NCBI GenBank assembly: GCA_964614065.1 | Contig: CAZTJJ010000087.1 | Span: 1-6,908, forward strand | Reading direction: 5' to 3' | DNA from: M55B111 sp964614065 | GTDB lineage: Bacteria > Bipolaricaulota > Bipolaricaulia > M55B111 | DNA: 6,908 nt | Shown: positions 1 through 5,245 of the stretch, piece by piece | Layout: the number at the start of each line of letters is the position of its first letter | Numbering within the stretch: the first letter of the stretch is position 1 | Notes under the pieces: generated by a model | What the model was told of the DNA's origin: nothing | Databases searched by the model: none | What the model saw: only the letters and a program-made list of their open reading frames with translations | Position numbers and translations under genes: made by a program

Positions 1-5
1 GGTTT

Positions 6-884
6 TTACGCCATTTGTTTAACTTGTTGGGCTTTGTCTTCTCCATCCTCAAAGTAGAGGTATACGTCCCGAGTAGGATATGGCATTTCGATGCCCTCTT
101 TATTGAATGCTTTATCGATTTTCTCCCTAACACTATTCTTCACCCCTACCTTGCTTGTCGGGGATCCTATCCATACGACCAAATCGAAACTGAGGGCGGA
201 ATCGCCGTGTTCTGTAAACACCACTTTGGGTGGTGGGTCTGCCAAAACTTCTTCCTCGCCTTTTACAATACCTAGGAGGACTTCTTTGACCTTATCTATA
301 TTTGTACCGTAGGCAACTCCGATCGGAATGTGAACTCTTAGCCTTGTATTTCCTCCGTGAGTCAAGTTAGTTACTTGATTAGTTATCAGATTGGAATTGG
401 GGACGATCAAGGTTTCATCATCGGGGGTACTAAGCAGAGATGTTCGAAAATCGATGTCCTTTACCGTCCCTAAAGTTCCATCCATATCCAGTACATCATC
501 AACCTTGATCGGCTTTTCGAACAACAGGATCAGCCCACAGGCGAAGTTCAAAAATATATTCTGGAGTCCGAAACCGAGACCTATACCTAGCAAGCCACCC
601 AGGAAGGCTAATATGGACAGGTTAACTCCAAGCATCTGCAAGCCAATGAGTACACCAATAATAATGACTACGTACTTTACCAATCGAGACAGGGCACCTT
701 GAGCTCCTTTCTCTATATCCATTTTGGAATATATTCTTTTTCTGAGCATACGGATGATCACTCGTGCCAGCACGACCGATACTAGTACGATTACTAGAAA
801 GTAGAAGACGGATACTATGGATATTTCCTGACCGCTTACCGTGAAGATCGGTTGTTGTAAAAAGTCCCACACTGAATCAAACAT
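6..884 (-). CDS. mscS: MscS-family small-conductance mechanosensitive ion channel
   Basis: Predicted inner-membrane channel of 292 residues that opens under membrane tension to release solutes during hypo-osmotic shock; E. coli MscS is 286 residues. Three hydrophobic segments are visible at about residues 22-46, 69-87 and 90-122. The third is the glycine-rich pore helix with GLGFGLQNI at about 102-110, followed by FEKPIKVDDVL, the usual entry to the beta domain. The cytoplasmic part has the family pattern RTSLLSTPDDE then PNSNLI (about 162-167), and near the C-terminus PYPTRDV (about 268-274), matching the family's P-[FY]-P-x-R motif. The reading frame extends to a GTG at 893, but that GTG lies inside a strong Shine-Dalgarno sequence, so ATG 884 is the likely start. 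It is divergent from purF, and nothing links it functionally to the purine genes. Family assignment is firm; ion selectivity and the exact subfamily are unknown. Confidence 0.93.
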   Translation of the reverse strand: MFDSVWDFLQQPIFTVSGQEISIVSVFYFLVIVLVSVVLARVIIRMLRKRIYSKMDIEKGAQGALSRLVKYVVIIIGVLIGLQMLGVNLSILAFLGGLLGIGLGFGLQNIFLNFACGLILLFEKPIKVDDVLDMDGTLGTVKDIDFRTSLLSTPDDETLIVPNSNLITNQVTNLTHGGNTRLRVHIPIGVAYGTNIDKVKEVLLGIVKGEEEVLADPPPKVVFTEHGDSALSFDLVVWIGSPTSKVGVKNSVREKIDKAFNKEGIEMPYPTRDVYLYFEDGEDKAQQVKQMA

Positions 885-888
885 TGTT

Positions 889-897
889 ATCACCTCT
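889..897 (-). promoter_or_regulatory. Ribosome-binding site of mscS (decides the start)
   Basis: On the minus strand AGAGGTGAT is a near-perfect match to the anti-Shine-Dalgarno complement. It ends 4 nt before ATG 884. The upstream in-frame GTG at 893 is part of this sequence, so it should not be taken as the start codon. Confidence 0.8.
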
Positions 898-1000
898 TTT
901 CTGTTATTGTCTTCTTTCGGGAATTATTTGCAACTTGTTAGGAGGGAGATAGTAACTAGTAAATCCCGCCTATCCGGAGTCGCCGTTGGATTTAATGTGT

Positions 1001-1032
1001 GTTATAAGGGGGGGGGGTACAGGATCTTCTAA
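1001..1032 (-). promoter_or_regulatory. Possible mscS promoter with a homopolymer in its spacer
   Basis: On the minus strand TTAGAA (1032-1027) and TATAAC (1006-1001) could be -35 and -10 elements. They are separated by 20 bp that include ten consecutive C. The spacing is too long for a good sigma-70 promoter, so this is only a candidate. It would give a leader of about 110 nt before ATG 884. Confidence 0.2.
1008..1017. repeat. Ten-base G homopolymer
   Basis: Ten consecutive G on the plus strand (ten C on the minus strand) in the mscS/purF intergenic region. It is the longest G or C run in the window. Runs of this length are prone to replication slippage and to sequencing error, so its exact length should be treated with caution. 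Confidence 0.9.
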
Positions 1033-1224
1033 GCCTATTTATTGTAAACCTTTGACGATTGGTAAAGTACTGCGGCGTACAAGCCAAACAAAGTCATTTT
1101 TTTACTGAGTTTTGCTGTCACATCGACGGATTGTTTTCTAGAAATTCAACCCGCAAATATTCTTAGTAATTGGTGTTGTTTAGGGAGTGGAGGGAGAAAT
1201 ATTGAGTTTACGGGAGTCGAGAGC

Positions 1225-1254
1225 TTGACAGAGTGAAAGGAGCTCAGCTATTCT
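1225..1254 (+). promoter_or_regulatory. Candidate sigma-70-type promoter of purF
   Basis: A perfect -35 hexamer TTGACA (1225-1230) is followed after 18 bp by TATTCT (1249-1254), which keeps the key first, second and last positions of TATAAT. Transcription would begin near 1261 and leave a leader of about 88 nt before purF. If the organism is an archaeon this match is fortuitous. Confidence 0.45.
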
Positions 1255-1331
1255 TGTGTATATTATCTAGCCAGAACTGCTAATGTGTTTTGTCAGGTTT
1301 CGTGAGTATTGTTAATCTTCGGGTTCTGAAA

Positions 1332-1339
1332 GAGATGAT
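1332..1339 (+). promoter_or_regulatory. Ribosome-binding site of purF
   Basis: GAGATGAT differs by one base from GAGGTGAT, the sequence seen before mscS, and ends 9 nt before ATG 1349. It contains an out-of-frame ATG at 1335 that opens an 11-codon reading frame overlapping the purF start. Confidence 0.5.
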
Positions 1340-1348
1340 CTTTGCACT

Positions 1349-2695
1349 ATGCAAGACAGATGTGGAGTAGTTGGAGTTCAATTGGATTCTGGTGATGCGG
1401 CTTTAGATACTTATTACGCACTCTACGCCCTCCAGCACCGGGGTCAGGAAGGTGCGGGGATAGCCAGCTACGACGGATTTCGTGAACATATAAGGAAGGG
1501 ACTGGGTCTGGTAGGTGAAGTTTTTACTGAGGAGTCCCTCAAGGATCTAAGGGGTAAATCAGCGATCGGCCATGTCCGCTATCCTACCTACGGTTCTATT
1601 AACCAAAAAGCAGTTCATCCGTTCAACGTGAACACCAGCCAGGGGTTTTTGGCTCTTGGGCACAATGGCAACCTACTTAACGCTGAAGCCTTGAGGAAGG
1701 GGTTGGAAAAGGCCGGGCACGTATTTATGACGGATACCGATACCGAGGTATTGGTCCATAAACTGGTAAAAAACCTTATTAATCACGATCTCCTGGCTGC
1801 AATAGAGAGGACCATGAAAAAAGTCCGGGGGGCCTATTCAGCGACATTGATATACAACGATCAAGTCGTCGGCTTTCGTGATCCCCACGGGGTACGCCCG
1901 CTTTGTCTGGGCAAATTGGATAACGGTTACATGATCGCCAGTGAATCGGTGGCCATAGATGTGGTTGGAGGTACCTTCGTTCGTGATATTAATCCCGGTG
2001 AGGTCGTTATCTTAGGGGATAGAAGTATCGACACTTATCAGCTGGCCCAGTCGGATCCAGCTTACTGTTTTTTCGAGTATATTTACTTTGCTCGTCCTGA
2101 TTCAAAAATCGAGGGGAGATCGGTATATAAGATTAGGCGTAGGCTTGGAGAGCTTCTGTATGAAAATCATGGTGTCGAGGCTGATTCGGTATCGCCTGTT
2201 CCCGATTCAGGACGCTCGTTTGCTGCGGGTTATGCCCAGGCGGGTGGTATCGAGTTTGTCGAGGCGATGATGAAGAATCGCTACGTAGGAAGAACTTTTA
2301 TCATGCCTACCCAGGAGTCAAGGGAAAGAGCGGTTAGGTTAAAACTGAACCCCATTGAGTCAAACATAGAAGGGAAGAAGATCACTATAGTTGACGATTC
2401 GATAGTTAGAGGAACTACGTCAAAACAGCTAATAGAGATGCTCAAGAACAACGGAGCAGAAGAAGTCCACGTTCGAATTGGGTCTCCACCGATTATTTCT
2501 CCGTGCAATTTAGGTATCAACATGGCGTCCAGTGAAGAACTTCTAGCCAATGAAAAGAGTGTAAAAAATATTCAAGATGAGATCGGAGCAGACTCTCTTG
2601 AGTACCTTACCACCGAGGAAATTTCTCAGGCATTAAGGATACCTCTTGAAAATCTATGTACTGGCTGCGTGACCGGAGATTATCCCATCAAATAG
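1349..2695 (+). CDS. purF: Amidophosphoribosyltransferase (glutamine PRPP amidotransferase), Fe-S type
   Basis: Catalyses the first committed step of purine synthesis: PRPP plus glutamine to 5-phosphoribosylamine. It is 448 residues long, slightly shorter than the roughly 470 usual. The N-terminal Ntn glutaminase domain has the nucleophile at Cys5 after a four-residue leader MQDR, then HRGQ (30-33), GHVRYPT (74-80), HNG (105-107) and a TDTD segment (128-131). The C-terminal phosphoribosyltransferase domain has the PRPP loop IVDDSIVRGTTS (347-358). Cys240, Cys386, Cys437 and Cys440 sit where Bacillus subtilis PurF carries its [4Fe-4S] cluster, so processing of the leader and cluster assembly are inferred. 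Phrases such as KNRYVGRTFIMPTQ and CTGCVTGDYP resemble haloarchaeal PurF as I remember it. The gene converges on purE and overlaps its 3' end by 8 bp. Assignment is firm; taxonomic affinity is inference. Confidence 0.98.
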   Translation: MQDRCGVVGVQLDSGDAALDTYYALYALQHRGQEGAGIASYDGFREHIRKGLGLVGEVFTEESLKDLRGKSAIGHVRYPTYGSINQKAVHPFNVNTSQGFLALGHNGNLLNAEALRKGLEKAGHVFMTDTDTEVLVHKLVKNLINHDLLAAIERTMKKVRGAYSATLIYNDQVVGFRDPHGVRPLCLGKLDNGYMIASESVAIDVVGGTFVRDINPGEVVILGDRSIDTYQLAQSDPAYCFFEYIYFARPDSKIEGRSVYKIRRRLGELLYENHGVEADSVSPVPDSGRSFAAGYAQAGGIEFVEAMMKNRYVGRTFIMPTQESRERAVRLKLNPIESNIEGKKITIVDDSIVRGTTSKQLIEMLKNNGAEEVHVRIGSPPIISPCNLGINMASSEELLANEKSVKNIQDEIGADSLEYLTTEEISQALRIPLENLCTGCVTGDYPIK

Positions 2696-3173
2696 ACGAT
2701 AGCTGTTCGTCTTCATCAATCAATTTCTCTCTTTGATGTATTTGCCATTTTGCCAGCTTTTCTTTCAACTCTTTATCGAACAACGAAAAGATTTTTATCG
2801 CGTGTAAGGCGGCGTTTTTTGGTTCCAGGATTGTAGAACAAGGTACGCCGGAGGGCGTGCGCAGTGAAGAGTACACGTCTTGTTTGAAACTTCCCAGTGG
2901 TGGACAGTTGATTACTGGTCTACGGGAGTTGGCTGATAGAACGGGCCCCAGGGCATTTGATTTACCGGCAACAGCGATGTACACTATCTTTTCCTCTCTT
3001 TTTTCGTATTCTTCTAGCGCCTGTAGAACTTTTTTGGGGGTTTTATGAGCAGATAAGGCCCTGATTTCGTAGGCAAGGTTAAACTCGTCAAAAACCTCTT
3101 GTATACCTTCTGTCCAGCTTGCGTCTTTTGTGGATCCCATAAAGATTACTGCAAGTTCTTTTCTGTTTTCCAT
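2688..3173 (-). CDS. purE: AIR carboxylase, PurE class II
   Basis: Converts 5-aminoimidazole ribonucleotide (AIR) to CAIR. It is 161 residues long, the usual size for one PurE domain. MGST (12-15) and SAHKTP (41-46) are the family's substrate-binding segments. The diagnostic part is AVAGKSNALGPVLS (67-80), then CPPL (90-93), QDVYSSLRTPSG (98-109) and CSTIL (112-116). These match class II enzymes such as the AIR carboxylase domain of animal PAICS (AVAGRSNGLGPV, CPPL, VQDVWSSLRLPSG, CSTVL) rather than the GAGGAAHLPG of class I mutases. Class II enzymes use CO2 directly and need no PurK, and no purK is present here. The ATG overlaps the 3' end of purC by 28 bp and is preceded, inside purC, by GGAGG, which suggests translational coupling. 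The 3' end overlaps purF by 8 bp in the convergent orientation. The last 35 or so residues are a charged, probably helical tail. Family is certain; class II is well supported by motif. Confidence 0.95.
   Translation of the reverse strand: MENRKELAVIFMGSTKDASWTEGIQEVFDEFNLAYEIRALSAHKTPKKVLQALEEYEKREEKIVYIAVAGKSNALGPVLSANSRRPVINCPPLGSFKQDVYSSLRTPSGVPCSTILEPKNAALHAIKIFSLFDKELKEKLAKWQIHQREKLIDEDEQLSSI
2694..2712. terminator. Small bidirectional stem-loop at the purF/purE convergence
   Basis: AGACGA and TCGTCT form a 6-bp stem around a 7-nt loop, starting at the purF stop codon and lying within the last codons of purE. Being symmetrical it would form in both transcripts. Neither side has a proper U-tract, so intrinsic termination is doubtful. 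It is the only hairpin I see near this junction apart from a weaker CATCAA/TTGATG pair at 2714-2738. Confidence 0.25.
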
Positions 3174-4186
3174 TGTTTTAGGTCCTCCAGTACCTGGGAA
3201 AGTTTGGGGGCGTCAAAGAGGTCTCTATTCAACCACTGGTTGGCACCGGCCTGGTACATTTTTGCTACCAATTCCTTTACTTGTGATTCGATTGGGCGCG
3301 GTTTACTACTTACCAGCCCCGTCCAATCCGATACCTGCTCTATTTTTGTTTGTTCTTTTGCTGAAATGACTTCTTGGTACCAGTTACTGTCATTATTTTT
3401 ATACCATTGACGGAGAACTTCTTTTGAGATTTGTGTGTCTTCAAACGAGAATCTGTTTTCGTCGAAGGTGCCAGTTACGTCAGCTACAGCTATTTCCCCG
3501 CGATCAAAAATACACTCAATTTTCCCGTCCAGGTGTTTAAAATTTCTTTTACTCGCGTGATAGGTTAACTCACGATTGACCTGGTTGGCAATTTTCCTTA
3601 ATTCCTCAAATTTCGCCTCGCTCAAGCCCGATATACGGTAAGCTTCTTCTTGGCTTAAATAACGATCTTGTTCTTCCAGCTTGGTAGAAAATTCTACCAT
3701 CGGTTGGCTTAGTGTGATCTCTTCATCAGGCCAGCTAGTATCCTTCAAACCAAGGTCTTCCGGCTGGTAACGTTTCCTAAGCGAAGAGCCAATGGGTATA
3801 GAATTGCGGAAGACTATTTCCAGTGGAATTAGAAAATTTTTTCTCTTCGTTAAATCTTCGTATTGGTATCTGCCGTCTTGGTTCTTCACTTTGGGCTTGT
3901 AGGCAAGGTGAATAAACATCTCATTTGTTGGGTCCGTGATTGCGTCAGTGTTGACCGGTTTCCCATTGAAAAGTAACCCTTTGTAATGAGTTTTTATTCC
4001 CTTTTCCTCTAGCAGTTCAAAGTTAAACGCGCCAGTGGTCGCCAGAACTTGTCCCTTAGAAGGAATTAAATCAGGCATTTCTCCCCAATCGAAGACTGAA
4101 TATCTGTCCGAGAACGTGAAGATGCCCGCACCCATTTTTTCTTTGGTGGGTTTTTGTTTAACTGTTAAATCTTTGACAGATCCCAT
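3146..4186 (-). CDS. purC: SAICAR synthetase, long form
   Basis: Joins CAIR and aspartate with ATP to give SAICAR. It is 346 residues long against about 235-300 for the common bacterial enzyme. Visible family segments are FSDRYSVFDWGEMPD (25-39), GAFNFELLE (52-60), PLEIVFRN (121-128) followed by SSLRKRY (134-140), EFSTKLEEQD (165-174), and DVTGTFDENRFSF (236-248), where the D-E-x-R pattern matches the nucleotide- and substrate-binding region of other PurC proteins. The opening MGSVKDLTV and YSVFDWGEMPD resemble the long haloarchaeal-type PurC as I remember it. The frame extends to TTG 4201, but AGGAGA lies 4 nt before ATG 4186, so the ATG is taken as the start. purE follows with a 28-bp overlap, forming an operon whose order matches the domain order of animal PAICS. 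purC is divergent from the purN-like gene across 254 bp. Function is confident; evolutionary affinity is inference. Confidence 0.95.
   Translation of the reverse strand: MGSVKDLTVKQKPTKEKMGAGIFTFSDRYSVFDWGEMPDLIPSKGQVLATTGAFNFELLEEKGIKTHYKGLLFNGKPVNTDAITDPTNEMFIHLAYKPKVKNQDGRYQYEDLTKRKNFLIPLEIVFRNSIPIGSSLRKRYQPEDLGLKDTSWPDEEITLSQPMVEFSTKLEEQDRYLSQEEAYRISGLSEAKFEELRKIANQVNRELTYHASKRNFKHLDGKIECIFDRGEIAVADVTGTFDENRFSFEDTQISKEVLRQWYKNNDSNWYQEVISAKEQTKIEQVSDWTGLVSSKPRPIESQVKELVAKMYQAGANQWLNRDLFDAPKLSQVLEDLKQWKTEKNLQ
3184..3188 (-). promoter_or_regulatory. Ribosome-binding site of purE, inside purC
   Basis: GGAGG on the minus strand lies in the last codons of purC and ends 10 nt before the purE ATG at 3173. 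It supports this start and indicates that purE is translated from the purC transcript. Confidence 0.65.
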
Positions 4187-4190
4187 GTTT

Positions 4191-4196
4191 TCTCCT
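4191..4196 (-). promoter_or_regulatory. Ribosome-binding site of purC (decides the start)
   Basis: AGGAGA on the minus strand ends 4 nt before ATG 4186. The longer in-frame start TTG 4201 lies upstream of this site and would have no Shine-Dalgarno of its own. Confidence 0.75.
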
Positions 4197-4203
4197 ATCA
4201 AAC

Positions 4204-4212
4204 GTTACCTTT
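4204..4212 (-). repeat. AAAGGTAAC motif, purC leader copy
   Basis: Nine-base motif on the minus strand, 8 nt upstream of the purC Shine-Dalgarno. The same nine bases occur on the plus strand at 4406-4414 in the leader of the divergent purN-like gene. The sequence match is certain; a role as a shared operator or leader element is conjecture. Confidence 0.4.
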
Positions 4213-4263
4213 TCTTTCTTGCGCCTCGTTGGCCCAAGTTATGAGCTAGGTGATATACAAACG

Positions 4264-4291
4264 ATAATAGATTGCTCTAGTTGAATTCAAA
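4264..4291 (-). promoter_or_regulatory. Weak promoter candidate for purC-purE
   Basis: On the minus strand TTTGAA (4291-4286) and TATTAT (4269-4264) are separated by 16 bp. The -10 is fair and the -35 poor. The -35 overlaps the palindrome TTGAATTCAA (4281-4290). The leader before ATG 4186 would be about 70 nt. Confidence 0.25.
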
Positions 4292-4371
4292 TCTCGCAAG
4301 CTATTCGTTGGAAATTGCTGGGTACCAGTGGTTTTAAGATTGGTATTTCTAATTCCCGCGGAGATTCATCC

Positions 4372-4400
4372 GTGACTTCCACTTACTATGTTACTATACT
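4372..4400 (+). promoter_or_regulatory. Candidate sigma-70-type promoter of the purN-like gene
   Basis: GTGACT (4372-4377), 17 bp, then TATACT (4395-4400): four of six and five of six matches to consensus at ideal spacing. Transcription would start near 4407, leaving a leader of about 34 nt before ATG 4441. Confidence 0.45.
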
Positions 4401-4405
4401 TACTG

Positions 4406-4414
4406 AAAGGTAAC
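4406..4414 (+). repeat. AAAGGTAAC motif, purN leader copy
   Basis: Plus-strand partner of the motif at 4204-4212. It lies just after the candidate -10 element and near the expected transcription start, where a bound repressor could act. The two copies point outward, each towards its own gene. Confidence 0.4.
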
Positions 4415-4429
4415 CTGTGCGAGGTAAAT

Positions 4430-4435
4430 GAGGAG
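4430..4435 (+). promoter_or_regulatory. Ribosome-binding site of the purN-like gene
   Basis: GAGGAG ends 5 nt before ATG 4441. This favours the 4441 start over the internal ATG at 4483, which sits exactly where formyltransferases usually begin but has no comparable site. Confidence 0.65.
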
Positions 4436-4440
4436 ATTTT

Positions 4441-5232
4441 ATGGAGAAGTTCAGTTTGATTTACGCAAATACCGACCGGATTATGCGTGTTGTAGTACTT
4501 TTTTCGGGGGGAGCTTCCGGAGCGAGGTACCTTCTTGAGGAAGGTAACATAGAAGATTCAAACTACGAAATAGTTGCGGGATTCACTGACCATGGAGATG
4601 CTTTGGGGATCGATGTTTTTCGGGAAAGGAATATACCCGTACAGGTAAGTAAAAAAGACTCCTTTTTCGATGATCAGCGTCCAGAGGATGATGCTCAGCC
4701 TCGATATTTTGCCCGATTAACCGGGGAGATAAAGCAATTTGAACCCGATCTGATCCTTTTGTCCGGGTTGATGCAGATAATCAAGCCCCCTTTGTTGTCT
4801 GAATACAGTAGAAGAATTATCAACGTGCATCCGGCCGATCTTACCTTAAAAGAAGAAGGAAAGAGAAGATATACCGGAGACGACGCCGTATATGACACTC
4901 TAGTGGGTGGTGAAACAGAAATTAGGTCAACCGTTCACCTGGTGACAGAAAGAGTAGATCAAGGAGAGATCATCGTTCTCTCTAAAATGGCTCCAATAGA
5001 ACAGGATATGATACAAATCTTTGAGAGGTTTAACCCCGGGATGATAAGAAAATATTCAGACGTCCTGCAGGAGTGGATAAAGTGGTCCTGTGATGGTCCT
5101 TCGATTCACAAGGCGCTGAGCCTAATTTCTACGGGTCAGGTGGGTTTTTCAGGAGGGGAGCTAAGGGTATGTGGAGAAGGAGGTTTTGTAAAGGGTTACT
5201 ACGACCTGGAAATCGGCAGAGTTGTTTCTTAG
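4441..5232 (+). CDS. purN: Phosphoribosylglycinamide formyltransferase-like protein (divergent PurN)
   Basis: Likely transfers a formyl group from 10-formyltetrahydrofolate to GAR, giving FGAR. It is 263 residues long, about 50-60 more than usual PurN. The formyltransferase core has a Rossmann start VVVLFSGGAS (17-26), SGLMQII (108-114), INVHPADL (127-134) and VTERVDQGEI (168-177). Asn128, His130 and Asp173 correspond to E. coli PurN Asn106, His108 and Asp144, so the catalytic triad is intact. Departures from the family: the phosphate-binding loop reads SGGASG rather than SG[GN]GSN; HPADL replaces HPSLLP; a KEEGKRRYTG segment follows; and the C-terminus has about 60 extra, mostly helical residues. 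The 14 residues before Met15 are unusual, but the ribosome-binding site supports the longer form. It is divergent from purC and converges on purM with a 13-bp gap. The GAR role is inferred from the triad and purine neighbours; another formyl-acceptor is possible. Confidence 0.78.
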   Translation: MEKFSLIYANTDRIMRVVVLFSGGASGARYLLEEGNIEDSNYEIVAGFTDHGDALGIDVFRERNIPVQVSKKDSFFDDQRPEDDAQPRYFARLTGEIKQFEPDLILLSGLMQIIKPPLLSEYSRRIINVHPADLTLKEEGKRRYTGDDAVYDTLVGGETEIRSTVHLVTERVDQGEIIVLSKMAPIEQDMIQIFERFNPGMIRKYSDVLQEWIKWSCDGPSIHKALSLISTGQVGFSGGELRVCGEGGFVKGYYDLEIGRVVS

Positions 5233-5245
5233 TCAATAAATTATG

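Larger units (their letters stand above)
885..1348. other. Intergenic region between divergent mscS and purF
   Basis: About 464 bp without a convincing gene. It should hold the promoters and leaders of both flanking genes. Visible items are the mscS Shine-Dalgarno at its left end, a run of ten G at 1008-1017, a TTGACA-type promoter candidate for purF at 1225-1254, and two copies of GGAGGGAGA (941-949 and 1189-1197). I looked for a tRNA, a purine riboswitch core and a credible small gene and found none. The stretch 1033-1224 remains unexplained. Confidence 0.7.
4187..4440. other. Divergent regulatory region between purC and the purN-like gene
   Basis: 254 bp with no gene. It must carry the start signals of two divergent purine transcripts. 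It contains ribosome-binding sites at both ends, a fair plus-strand promoter (4372-4400), a weaker minus-strand promoter candidate (4264-4291), the 10-bp palindrome TTGAATTCAA (4281-4290), and AAAGGTAAC present once in each leader in inverted orientation. CAAACGTT at 4199-4206 resembles the core of the gammaproteobacterial PurR operator, but the flanks do not match. Confidence 0.7.

Noticed and set aside
841..1032. 63-codon plus-strand reading frame across the mscS start and G run
   Set aside because: It overlaps the mscS start antisense, runs through the homopolymer, and its product has no recognisable features.
1313..1327. Minus-strand sequence near the purF start resembling a Bacillus PurBox (GAACCCGAAGATT)
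   Set aside because: About 10 of 13 positions match, but the Bacillus operator is a spaced inverted pair and no second box is present.
894..1348. Purine riboswitch or T-box upstream of purF
   Set aside because: I searched for the conserved core and stem pattern and saw no convincing match. A covariance-model search would settle it.
2281..2550. 89-codon reading frame antisense to purF
   Set aside because: It is a shadow of the strongly conserved purF coding sequence and has no ribosome-binding site or family features.
4197..4212. CAAACGTT core like the E. coli PurR operator upstream of purC
   Set aside because: Only the central eight bases match. About 10 of 16 consensus positions agree, and LacI-type PurR control is a gammaproteobacterial feature not expected with these proteins.
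4483..5232. Shorter purN-like gene starting at Met15 (MRVVVLFSGG)
   Set aside because: It fits the usual length of the family's N-terminus, but the strong GAGGAG site lies 5 nt before ATG 4441 and nothing comparable precedes 4483. It remains a possible alternative.
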